This document shows positions 53,921 to 62,330 of a stretch of DNA of 64,000 nt, one piece after another; position 1 is the stretch's first letter; each line of letters opens with the position of its first letter. The position numbers and the translations under genes were made by a program. Location: positions 353,537-417,536 of the forward strand of contig NZ_LECT01000017.1 in the NCBI RefSeq assembly GCF_001027925.1, in the 5' to 3' direction. The notes beneath the pieces were generated by a model. That model saw only the letters and a list, made by a program, of their open reading frames with translations. It had not been told where the DNA came from and did not search any database. Origin of the DNA: Rhodopirellula islandica (GTDB lineage Bacteria; Planctomycetota; Planctomycetia; Pirellulales; Pirellulaceae).

Positions 53921-55273
53921 ATGAAGCGACGCTTGCTCCTTTCTGCCTTCGCTGCCGCGCCCTTGCTCGCGGCGCATCGTCTTCGTGGCGATGGAGACTT
54001 CTCGTTGGTCTCCGCCGATTCTCACGCGGCAATGGATGAACCGATGATGGACGAAGTCACCGCCCCGTTCTTGGACGACCTGCGCCGGCGATGCTACCGG
54101 TACTTTGAGGAAGCAGCCGACCCGCAATCCGGACTGATCGCCGACCGTGGTCACACCGATGGAACATCGTTCAGCACTTACGCCAGCACGGCTGCCTCCG
54201 GATTTGGCTTGGCCGCTCATGGAGTGGCAGCCAACAACGGCTGGATCACCCAGGAGGAAGGTGCCTCGCGTGCTCGCAAAATGCTGTCCTTCCTGGTCAA
54301 CGATGCGGAACACGAACGCGGGTTGGTCTATCACTTCATTGACCGTCTCACCGGCCAACGTGCCCTCGACTGTGAAGCGTCCACGATCGACACCGCCCTG
54401 CTGATTGCGGGCGCGATGCATGCCTCTCAGGTATTCCCTGAGGATCGCGAATTGGTCGAACTGGCCGACACGTTGTACGAGCGAGTCGATTGGCGATGGA
54501 TGCTTGGCGACAACGGGTGCCTGCACATGGGATGGCGTCCCGAAACCGGTCGGCTGCCCTACCAATGGGACCGCTTCAGCGAATTGACGATTCTGGTTCT
54601 GCTCGCGATCGGGGCCCCCCACTCCGCGATCCCACCAAGTTGCTGGACGGCTTGGCGACGAGACACTCTTTTGCATCATCAAGGCGAATCCTTCATCAGC
54701 TACCCGCCTTTGTTCGTGCACCAATACCCGCAAGCGTTCTTCGACTTCCGCGGCGTCGTCTCACCGGACGGTCGTAACTACTGGCGGAATTCGCAATTGG
54801 CTCACCTGGCACAGATCGAGTTTCAACAATCCCTCGCCGATCAGTCGCCCAAACGATTCGGTCACTACGGCGAAGACTTGTGGGGCCTGACCAGCAGCGA
54901 TTCAGCGAGCGGTTACCGCGATTGGGGCGGTCCCTACCAAGACGGCGAGGCGCAACCTGATCGCGGGATCGATGGGACCGTGGTCCCCAGTGCCGCGGGC
55001 GGAGGTCTGGCGATCGCACCCGAACAAACCATGCGGACGCTGCGGCACCAAAAGGACACGTATGGCGAATCGATCTACGGGCGATATGGCTTCGTCAACG
55101 CGTTCAACCCACACCGTGGTTGGGTTGGGTCCGACGTGATCGGTATTGATACAGGGATCACGCTTCTCTCCGCTTCAAACTTACTGGAGGAAGGCGTCTG
55201 GCACCCCTTCATGCAGCACCCCGCTTCCCAGCGAGCCTTCCGACTGGCTGGTTTCCGTCCCTTGGTTGGCTAG
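53921..55273 (+). CDS. secreted glycoamylase-like hydrolase (PF10091/GH144-like)
   Basis: A 450-aa exported protein. A signal peptide with twin Arg start (MKRRLLLSAFAAAPLLAA) is followed by an (alpha/alpha)6-type fold: RYFEEAADPQSGLIADR, STYASTAASGFGLAAHGV, ALDCEASTIDTALLIAG, and late GLTSSDSASGYRDWG and NPHRGWVGSDVIGID, all typical of the glycoamylase family (GH144), whose known members cut beta-1,2-glucans. Lying 137 bp before opgG, it probably trims or recycles the periplasmic glucan made by OpgH. The substrate is inferred from context. Confidence 0.88.
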   Translation: MKRRLLLSAFAAAPLLAAHRLRGDGDFSLVSADSHAAMDEPMMDEVTAPFLDDLRRRCYRYFEEAADPQSGLIADRGHTDGTSFSTYASTAASGFGLAAHGVAANNGWITQEEGASRARKMLSFLVNDAEHERGLVYHFIDRLTGQRALDCEASTIDTALLIAGAMHASQVFPEDRELVELADTLYERVDWRWMLGDNGCLHMGWRPETGRLPYQWDRFSELTILVLLAIGAPHSAIPPSCWTAWRRDTLLHHQGESFISYPPLFVHQYPQAFFDFRGVVSPDGRNYWRNSQLAHLAQIEFQQSLADQSPKRFGHYGEDLWGLTSSDSASGYRDWGGPYQDGEAQPDRGIDGTVVPSAAGGGLAIAPEQTMRTLRHQKDTYGESIYGRYGFVNAFNPHRGWVGSDVIGIDTGITLLSASNLLEEGVWHPFMQHPASQRAFRLAGFRPLVG

Positions 55274-55410
55274 GAAGGGTTATGAGCCGGAGACGCACGC
55301 TTCATCTTTTCACTTGGGCACGCTGAGTGCGTCACGGAGGCTAGACTGCTTCGGTGATGCCCAAGCGGTGCAAATTTCCCTTGCTGCGTGAATTCAACGG
55401 GACCAAGTGA

Positions 55411-57162
55411 ATGTTTTTTGACCGATGTGTTGCGAGGCTCTTGTCTTTGACCGGCCTCGCAGGTGTTCTCGCCCTGTCGTTCACCACTTCCTCCGCCAAG
55501 GCGGTGGATCTGATCGATGTCCGCGACTTTGAATCGCTCTGCGAATTGGCGGCCGAGCGTTCCCAGCAAGAATACGGTCCGCCCCCGCCACTGCCGGAGC
55601 CCTTGGCTTCTTGGCAGTACGACGACTACATCAAGGTGAAGTACCGTCCTGAACGAGCCACTTGGTTCGATCAAGGACTGCCATTTTGGTTGGAAACATT
55701 CCACCGCGGTTTTGTGCAAACCGACGTGGTCGAACTGTTCACTCTCAACCCGTCGCCCACCGGCGATACCATCAGCCAACGCATCGCTTTCAACACCGAC
55801 GACTTTCTCTATGAAACGCCGTTGCAAGCCGACGAGATCCCACCAGCGGGCCACGCAGGGTTCCGAGTCGTGGGACCGTTCCCCAATCGCCCCGACGCTC
55901 AAGAGATGTTGAGCTTCATCGGGTCCAGCTACTTTCGCGGACGCAGCGGGGACACGATCTACGGTGCCTCCACTCGTGGTTTGGCGATCAACATCGCGAT
56001 GATGCAAGAGGAAGAATTCCCGGACTTCCGCGCGTTCTGGATTCAAATGCCAGCAGCCGATTCAGACCAAATCTCAATCCTCGCCTTTCTCGACAGCCCC
56101 AGTGTCACCGGTGCCTACCGCTTTCGGCTGCTGCCTGGCAACGAGGTCACAAGAGTGAAGGTCCAAGCCCAGATCTTCTTCCGCGATCGCCCGCAAAAAA
56201 TCGCGTTGGCTCCCCTGACCAGCATGTGGATGTGGGGTGACGGACTGAAAGGCCCTCCCAAAGACAGCCGACCGTCGGTGCATGACAGCGATGGGCTGCT
56301 GATCCAAACCGGTCCCGAGTCATGGCGTTGGCGGGCGTTTGCACGTCAGAGCTATCCGTCGGTGACTTCCACCGAGGTGGAATCGCTTCACGGCTTTGGA
56401 TTGATCCAGCGGAACCGGGCCTTCTATCACTACGACGATCACAACGCTCGCTACGACAAACGCCCGAGCGTCTGGATCCAACCCGACTCCCCGTGGCCTG
56501 ACGGTCGAATTGAATTGCTGGAACTGCCCGGAGCACACGAAGGCATCGACAACTTGGCGGCATACTGGTTGCCGCCTGAATCCATGTTGGAACCGACGCA
56601 CGATCCCAATTCAAAACCGAATGCCTCCCAAGCCACTGGTGAGACGCTCAACGCATCGAAACCAACCGTCGACGCCGAAGCGGATGCTGCGACAGTCAGT
56701 GCTTTGGTGGAGCCAAGTGCTTCCACGGAACCAACCCTGACACCACTTCAACTCGCCTACGAAGTTCGCTTTTTCGCCGGTGATCCGCCCGAACACAACG
56801 TTCTCGGTCGAGCCACCAACCTGACCGTCCAACGCCCCAAAGACGATTCCCAACCAATTGAAATGGAGATTCGTTTTGCCGGCCCCGTCCTTCGAAGCTT
56901 GCCCGCTGATCATCCGCCTGCGATCCAGTCCAACTCCATCGCAGGAGAAATCACCGAGACAGAATTGACGCGAACCGAAGAGGGTGACTGGATCTTACGC
57001 TTCGACGTGACCTTGTCGGATGACAACCCTGGTGACCGTCCCGTCGAGTTGACGCTCAAACTCGTCAGCGAAGACCATCCGGTTTCAGAAACGTTCTGCT
57101 ATCTCTTGCCACCAGCAGAACCTGAGTTTGTCTATCCCGCGGTCTACACACGGCAAGAGTAA
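55411..57162 (+). CDS. opgG: periplasmic glucan biosynthesis protein OpgG (MdoG)
   Basis: A 583-aa exported protein with a signal peptide at residues 1-31. The MdoG domain is recognisable by YDDYIKVKYRPERATWFD (about 70), FHRGFVQ, SYFRGRSGDTIYGASTRGLA (about 172), SMWMWGD, VHDSDGLLI and FGLIQRNRAFYHYDD (about 332). The mid region 400-445 is an Ala/Thr/Glu-rich insert, and a C-terminal Ig-like domain follows, as in E. coli MdoG (about 510 aa). It acts in the periplasm on the glucan backbone from OpgH; recent work shows OpgG-type proteins can have beta-1,2-glucanase activity. Confidence 0.93.
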   Translation: MFFDRCVARLLSLTGLAGVLALSFTTSSAKAVDLIDVRDFESLCELAAERSQQEYGPPPPLPEPLASWQYDDYIKVKYRPERATWFDQGLPFWLETFHRGFVQTDVVELFTLNPSPTGDTISQRIAFNTDDFLYETPLQADEIPPAGHAGFRVVGPFPNRPDAQEMLSFIGSSYFRGRSGDTIYGASTRGLAINIAMMQEEEFPDFRAFWIQMPAADSDQISILAFLDSPSVTGAYRFRLLPGNEVTRVKVQAQIFFRDRPQKIALAPLTSMWMWGDGLKGPPKDSRPSVHDSDGLLIQTGPESWRWRAFARQSYPSVTSTEVESLHGFGLIQRNRAFYHYDDHNARYDKRPSVWIQPDSPWPDGRIELLELPGAHEGIDNLAAYWLPPESMLEPTHDPNSKPNASQATGETLNASKPTVDAEADAATVSALVEPSASTEPTLTPLQLAYEVRFFAGDPPEHNVLGRATNLTVQRPKDDSQPIEMEIRFAGPVLRSLPADHPPAIQSNSIAGEITETELTRTEEGDWILRFDVTLSDDNPGDRPVELTLKLVSEDHPVSETFCYLLPPAEPEFVYPAVYTRQE

Positions 57163-57204
57163 CCGCCGCAACGCGAGCACTTGGCTCAGGCGAACGAAGG
57201 CCGA

Positions 57205-58542
57205 CTATTTTTCCGGCTTGGCATCCGTCGGAACAGAAGAAGCAATTCGCCCTCCCTGAACCAAGACCTCCAGTTCATCGGTGAACTGCTGCTTCAAAGC
57301 TTCTGCACCTGGATAACCTTGGTGGACCGCTTCGACCACTCCTGAAGGTGCAATCAAAAGCGTCAAAGGAATGGACTTGGCGGAGAACAATTCAATCAGA
57401 TCCCCCTTGGGATCCGAGGCGACCGCCACATCCCAATCTTGCTCGCTGACGAACCCTTTGACCAAAGCCGAACTCTCGCCAACGTTCACGGCATAAAACT
57501 GAACGCCCTTGTCAGCGAATGCCTTGGTCGTCTCAGCGAGCACTGGCATCGCTTGCAAGCAAGGACCGCACCAAGTCGCCCAGAAATCCAGCACGAAGAC
57601 CTTTCCCTTCAGGTCGTCTTTTCGAATGATGGAACCATCCAGAAGCGTCAACTCAAAGTCGGGAATGGATTCGCCCAGGAGGGGATGCTCGGCAAGTTCT
57701 TCGGAGGACTGCTGCTGAAAATCTTCCAGGGACTCATACTCCACGGCCCCCGGCGGCGGAGTGTATTGGAAGAGTTTTTCATCGACCTCACCGATCACCC
57801 GCCAAGATTTGAAGTCGTATCGCAACGAATACGCGTACCCTTGAGGCACCGCAACTTGTCCGGTTGCGATCAACATCGGCGTCAGATCAACGAGCAGACG
57901 CAACGGCCGCGGTTTGCTGTCGTCACTGATCCAAAGATCCCAAGTGACGCCATCCTTTTGCTGCCCACGAAGATGGATGGAGTCGATGCTGCCTCGGTAC
58001 TTCATTTTCCCCGCGACTTCGACCGACTTCATCCCACCGAGAAATGTGACCGCCGGATCAACGCCTGCCAAAGTCAGGGCCAAGACCGCCTCGGGGTAAG
58101 GCCCCAGGTTCAGCTCGGAACGAGTCGCGAGTTCTTGGGACGACGCCACCTCTGACAAGCGGAAGAAGGCTTCGGGTGTCAACGCCACCACGCCTTTTTC
58201 ACCATCTGAATACAACCGTTTTCGATCGTCAGCGGACTTGTAATAAATCGTGTATTGATCGGGGTACTTCGACGCGATTTCGTAGACCGACTCCGCCGTT
58301 TCAACGACCTCCCCTCCCATCACAGTTTCCACCGACAGGTCCACCGTCGCGCGAGAGACATCCGCTTTCAAGATCCTCGAAAACAGAGGCGTCAAAGCCT
58401 CCCGAACGTCTTCGCTGAGTTCAAACGAAGGCTTGTCCTGCGAGTGAGTGACCGATGGGATTGCGACGAATGCCACGCAGAACAGCAACAACGGCTGGGC
58501 AAGCCATTTTCTAAAACCAACACAGTTCACAACAGCAGCCAA
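57205..58542 (-). CDS. exported DUF2092-thioredoxin fusion protein
   Basis: A 445-aa secreted protein. Signal peptide at residues 1-35. Residues 45-265 resemble DUF2092 (beta-rich, LolA-like: VYEIASKYPDQYTIYYKS, and KMKYRGSIDSIHLRG). Residues 295-430 are a TlpA/ResA-like thioredoxin with FWATWCGPCLQAMPVL (CGPC at about 327) and cis-Pro in SIPLTLLIAP. It should act as a periplasmic thiol oxidoreductase with a lipid- or protein-binding partner domain. This fusion recurs in planctomycetes. Target proteins are unknown. It converges with opgG, with a 42-bp gap. Confidence 0.88.
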   Translation of the reverse strand: MAAVVNCVGFRKWLAQPLLLFCVAFVAIPSVTHSQDKPSFELSEDVREALTPLFSRILKADVSRATVDLSVETVMGGEVVETAESVYEIASKYPDQYTIYYKSADDRKRLYSDGEKGVVALTPEAFFRLSEVASSQELATRSELNLGPYPEAVLALTLAGVDPAVTFLGGMKSVEVAGKMKYRGSIDSIHLRGQQKDGVTWDLWISDDSKPRPLRLLVDLTPMLIATGQVAVPQGYAYSLRYDFKSWRVIGEVDEKLFQYTPPPGAVEYESLEDFQQQSSEELAEHPLLGESIPDFELTLLDGSIIRKDDLKGKVFVLDFWATWCGPCLQAMPVLAETTKAFADKGVQFYAVNVGESSALVKGFVSEQDWDVAVASDPKGDLIELFSAKSIPLTLLIAPSGVVEAVHQGYPGAEALKQQFTDELEVLVQGGRIASSVPTDAKPEK

Positions 58543-58582
58543 TCAACAAAAGAAGCAAGACAAGAGTGGGGCAGGATGCCGA

Positions 58583-59584
58583 TCAGGCGGGGAAGCTCTT
58601 GAGAAACGCGACGCTTTCTCGAACGCTATCCAATGGTGCGGGTGACTGATCTTGCTCGACATGGCATTGATCCACACCAATTTCGCGAGCCAAATTCATC
58701 ACCGCGGGAATGTCGATGATGCCGTTGCCGAGTTCTTGGAAGGCGTCGTTGGGAACCTGTCCCTCGTCGGTGATCACTGGCGTGTCCTTCTTCAGATCCT
58801 TCAGGTGCACCTGACTGATCCTCCCCGCCAAACGACGCATCATTTCAATGGGATCTCGGCCGCCAATTTTGGCCCAGAACACATCCAATTCGAACTCCAT
58901 TTTGTGCGGGTCAAAACGCTCGACGAAGATGTCAAACGCGGTCAGCTTGTCCGCATTTTTCGCGTCGCCGCTTTCATTCGAATTGTTGTCCGCGTTCGCC
59001 GCTTCCGGGTTGTTGAACGTGGCGAATTCAAAGGAGTGGTTGTGGTAACACATCCGCATCCCAGCGTTGCGAGTCTGATCAGCCGCCTTGTTGGCTCGAT
59101 CCGCAATCGCGCGGCACTTGTCCGCCGTGTCGCGTTGATGTTTTGCGATGTAGCCGAACACGACATGTCGCAGCCCAATTCGTTCCGCCAATTCCAAGGT
59201 TTGCTCGACGGAACCGACGCCCTCTTTTTGCGGTTCCGCGATGACGTTGAAATCCATGAAAGCACTGTGGACGATCAACCCGTTGTCACGAGCGATGGCC
59301 GCCAAGTGAACGGCCTCTTCGTCAATATTCAGCAACTCGACTTGCCGATAGCCGGCTTCGGCGACCGCTTTCAGTGTGCCTTCTGGATCAGCCTTCATCT
59401 CGTGGCGAAGTGTGTACAGCTGCAACCCAATGCGGTCCATGTATGGCAAAGGCGTCCCACCTTGGTCGGCTGCTTTGTCCGCCTCTTGGGCTAACAAGTT
59501 CAAAGGTTGAGCCAACCAAGCCGCCAACGCGGACGTGGCGGTCATTTGCAGTGCTGTGCGGCGATGAATCAATGGAGTCTTCAT
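58583..59584 (-). CDS. Tat-exported sugar phosphate isomerase/epimerase-like protein
   Basis: A 333-aa xylose-isomerase-like TIM barrel. The N-terminus HRRTALQMTATSALAAWLA is a Tat-type signal. Barrel strands with metal ligands follow: IGLQLYTLR, VELLNI, YHNHSFEF (His/Glu), FELDVFWAKIGG, QVHLKD and HVEQD near the C-terminus. Such exported AP_endonuc_2 family proteins are abundant in planctomycetes and associated with sugar catabolism. An Asn/Asp-rich insert (around residues 205-225, NADNNSNESGDAKNAD) is unusual. ATG 59584 begins the signal; longer forms would bury it. Confidence 0.87.
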   Translation of the reverse strand: MKTPLIHRRTALQMTATSALAAWLAQPLNLLAQEADKAADQGGTPLPYMDRIGLQLYTLRHEMKADPEGTLKAVAEAGYRQVELLNIDEEAVHLAAIARDNGLIVHSAFMDFNVIAEPQKEGVGSVEQTLELAERIGLRHVVFGYIAKHQRDTADKCRAIADRANKAADQTRNAGMRMCYHNHSFEFATFNNPEAANADNNSNESGDAKNADKLTAFDIFVERFDPHKMEFELDVFWAKIGGRDPIEMMRRLAGRISQVHLKDLKKDTPVITDEGQVPNDAFQELGNGIIDIPAVMNLAREIGVDQCHVEQDQSPAPLDSVRESVAFLKSFPA

Positions 59585-59682
59585 TGGGACCGAAGTGGAG
59601 AGGTGCCAAGGTGGATGCGAAACTGACGGGCGACTCAACCAGAGGCAGGCGTCCCCACGAATTGCCAGTCCACTTGGAACGA

Positions 59683-60588
59683 TCAGTCCAGGTCGCGTTT
59701 CTGTCGCTGACGCCGGCTGTATCGCTCCAGGGTTTTTCGTTCCGAGGAAGTCAGGCTGGATTCCCCCGAGTCATGGATTTTAGCCAGAATTCGGTCCGCT
59801 TCCTCTGCTTCGGCGCGGATTTTTTTGTCGGGATCATGCAATTTCAGTTTGGCTCGACGCGATTTCTGCCGCATTTGGTTTGGAATCTCAGCAAATCGAG
59901 AGAAATCCAGCCACTCAAACGACCACCTCAATTGGGCGTACATGAACCCAAACACCGCCCCCGCCAGGTGAACTTCAAAGGCGGTGGAACTCGCCCCGCC
60001 AAAGATCCCCAATGCCGATGCCAAGTCGCCCACCACCAACAAACTGGCCAAAACCCAGGCCTTCATGGGGAAAACGAACATGAACAGCACTTCCTGATGA
60101 GGGAAGTAGCAGGCAAACAAAATCATCACAGCCACGACCGCACCACTGGCTCCGATGGTGTTCCCGACTAGAAAACCTGGGTCGATCTGGCCTGTGGAAG
60201 CGAGCGACATCACCCACGGGAAAAGCATCGCGACAATGCCGCCGAAAACCAGCGAGATCAGATAGAACCGCAGGAATTCATGCCCCCCCAACCGTTGCTC
60301 CACCGGTCGCCCGAAGACAAACAGCAAGAACATGTTGAAGACCAGGTGCAGGATATCATTGGTGTTGTGCAAAAAACCGTAGGTCAATGCACGGAACCAC
60401 AACCATGGCTGTGTCAACGTTTGACCGCTGACCCCGAACCAATCGCTGAGTTGCCCCTTCGAAATCCAATCCATCACGAAAATCGCGACGTTGATTCCGA
60501 TCAAGATTTTGATCATCGAGATGGGATTTTCAATTCGATCCCACGGTGTTCGTTCCGAGCGACTGTAGTCGCGGTCGTTCAGCCCCAT
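59683..60588 (-). CDS. rhomboid-family intramembrane serine protease
   Basis: A 301-aa rhomboid with six membrane segments. The catalytic Ser is in TIGASGAVVAVM (about residue 148) and the His in FEVHLAGAVFGFMYAQ (about 206); HNTNDILHLVFNMF provides the conserved His/Asn of segment 2, and GRPVEQRLG the L1-side Arg region. The last 75 residues are charged and helical, ending in a basic RYSRRQRQKRDLD. It cuts membrane proteins within the bilayer. It lies 34 bp downstream of the small charged protein gene, which follows the second floA by 1 bp: probably one operon. Confidence 0.92.
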   Translation of the reverse strand: MGLNDRDYSRSERTPWDRIENPISMIKILIGINVAIFVMDWISKGQLSDWFGVSGQTLTQPWLWFRALTYGFLHNTNDILHLVFNMFLLFVFGRPVEQRLGGHEFLRFYLISLVFGGIVAMLFPWVMSLASTGQIDPGFLVGNTIGASGAVVAVMILFACYFPHQEVLFMFVFPMKAWVLASLLVVGDLASALGIFGGASSTAFEVHLAGAVFGFMYAQLRWSFEWLDFSRFAEIPNQMRQKSRRAKLKLHDPDKKIRAEAEEADRILAKIHDSGESSLTSSERKTLERYSRRQRQKRDLD

Positions 60589-60622
60589 GCCGGCAATTCA
60601 CCCATCACTAAAACTTGCATCG

Positions 60623-61063
60623 CTATATTTCGCGGCGTTTAAGAATTTCGCTCATCAAAAACGCTTGTTGAGCCCCATCAGGTCGAGACAGCAATCGTCG
60701 AAACTTTTCAGCCGGCATCAACATCCGGCCTCGTGGAATGGAGTCAAAGGAACCTGACTCACTTTCGCTCGATCGTCCATCATCAGAAAGCTTCGCATTG
60801 TGCGACGGGCGATCCTCGACCACCTCACCGATCACAATGTCCTCGTCATCGTGGTCATCCGTCAACGAGGCATCGATTGCTTCGGCGAGTTGCCGAGTCA
60901 CTCGTTCGCGATTGCGGTCTGAATATTGTCGAGGACGAGAACCGCTGCGTTGCTGCCGTTGTTCCTCTTGCAACGCACGGAATTCAATCGCGTTGCGTTG
61001 ACGAATCTCAGCCGACTTCCGCAGGAATGTCTCGAGCTCACTCGGGTTTTCTTCGCGAGGCAT
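60623..61063 (-). CDS. small highly charged protein downstream of floA2
   Basis: A 146-aa soluble protein. A helical, Arg/Gln-rich N-terminal half (ETFLRKSAEIRQRNAIEFRA) is followed by an acidic centre (DDHDDEDIVIGEVVEDRP) and an ordered C-terminus (FRRLLSRPDGAQQAFLMSEI). I recognise no family. ATG 61063 is chosen because it follows the floA2 stop by a single base (TGACATG), so translation is coupled; the longer frame overlaps floA2. It may be a flotillin partner. Confidence 0.65.
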   Translation of the reverse strand: MPREENPSELETFLRKSAEIRQRNAIEFRALQEEQRQQRSGSRPRQYSDRNRERVTRQLAEAIDASLTDDHDDEDIVIGEVVEDRPSHNAKLSDDGRSSESESGSFDSIPRGRMLMPAEKFRRLLSRPDGAQQAFLMSEILKRREI

Positions 61064-61064
61064 G

Positions 61065-62141
61065 TCAGTGGTTCTCTTCGGGCCTGTCGGATTCTTGCGA
61101 ATGCCCGGCCAAGGCACGCCGCATATCGGTGTCCGCATTCACGTTCTGCAAGCGGTAGTAATCCATCACCAACAGTTTCCCGTTGCGGAAAGCTTCCGCC
61201 ATTGCGCGTGGCACATCGGATTGAGCTTCCACCACTTCCGCCTGGCTCTTGGCGATCATCGCCTGCATCTCCTGTTCTTCCGCAACCGCTGCGGCACGCT
61301 TGCCCTCCGCGTTGGCACGAGCGACGGCGGTGTCGGCTTCCGCTTGATCGGCTTGCAACCGAGCACCAATGTTGGCGCCCACATCGATGTCAGCGATATC
61401 AATCGAAACGATCTCAAACGCGGTTTGGGAATCCAACTTCTTCACCAACACGGCTTTGCTGATCACATCCGGATTTTCGAGCACCGCTTTGTGGCTGACT
61501 GCCGAACCAATCGCACTGACAATGCCTTCGCCGACACGAGCGATGATGGTTTCCTCAGTCGCACCACCAATCAACTGTTGCAAGTTGGCACGCACGGTCA
61601 CACGCGCTCGAACCTTCAACTGAATCCCATCTTTCGCGACCGCATCCAGTGACGGCTTCGCGGAACCCCGCGGGGGACAATCGATGACCTTGGGATAGAC
61701 GCTGGTTTGCACCGACTCCAACACATCCCGCCCCGCCAAATCGATCGCGGTCGCTTCCCGGAAGGTCAGCGAAATCGTCTTGGCCTTTTTCGCGGCAATC
61801 AATGCCCGAATGACTTGCTGGACATTGCCCCCTGCCAAGTAATGCGCCTCGAGTGCCCCCACCGTCAACTCGGGGTCATCCAGCCCGGCCTGCGTGGCCA
61901 TGATCTTGCTGCGCACGATCGCCCGGGTGTTGACCTTTCGGAATGTCATTCCAATCAGATTGCCAAACGAGATCTTGGATCCCGTCAACACCGACTGAAT
62001 CCACAACCCGAAATAGCTGGTGAAGATAAACAGAACCACAACAATCCCGGCGAAAATCACCAGTGCACCAATCAACAGTGCAGAGGTGACCTTGGGCATC
62101 TGAGCCAACGGCAGGGTGTCCAGCAACAACGATGCGATCAT
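61065..62141 (-). CDS. floA: flotillin-like protein FloA (UPF0365), copy 2
   Basis: A 358-aa SPFH protein, paralogous to the gene at 892-1929. The membrane segment is at about residues 20-45; conserved blocks are [39 protein letters not shown] and [16 protein letters not shown], followed by the Ala/Glu coiled coil. It ends with a longer tail ([16 protein letters not shown] and beyond) than copy 1. It heads an apparent operon with the small charged protein and the rhomboid. ATG 62141 gives the normal N-terminus. Confidence 0.93.
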   Translation of the reverse strand: MIASLLLDTLPLAQMPKVTSALLIGALVIFAGIVVVLFIFTSYFGLWIQSVLTGSKISFGNLIGMTFRKVNTRAIVRSKIMATQAGLDDPELTVGALEAHYLAGGNVQQVIRALIAAKKAKTISLTFREATAIDLAGRDVLESVQTSVYPKVIDCPPRGSAKPSLDAVAKDGIQLKVRARVTVRANLQQLIGGATEETIIARVGEGIVSAIGSAVSHKAVLENPDVISKAVLVKKLDSQTAFEIVSIDIADIDVGANIGARLQADQAEADTAVARANAEGKRAAAVAEEQEMQAMIAKSQAEVVEAQSDVPRAMAEAFRNGKLLVMDYYRLQNVNADTDMRRALAGHSQESDRPEENH

Positions 62142-62330
62142 GGGGCGTCTCAAGAGGGCGGCACATTTCAATCCAGGCGAAGCTGCCAGATCGGAAGAGG
62201 CCCTGAAAGGATGCGAGGAAGGCGATTTTTCCTTCGGAAAGGCTTTCGAAGGCCGCTCTCATCGTCCTGGCCCCGTCATCCAGTGTCAAGCGCAGCGACC
62301 CCGCCACAACCTCCGTTCAGGCAACTTCAC

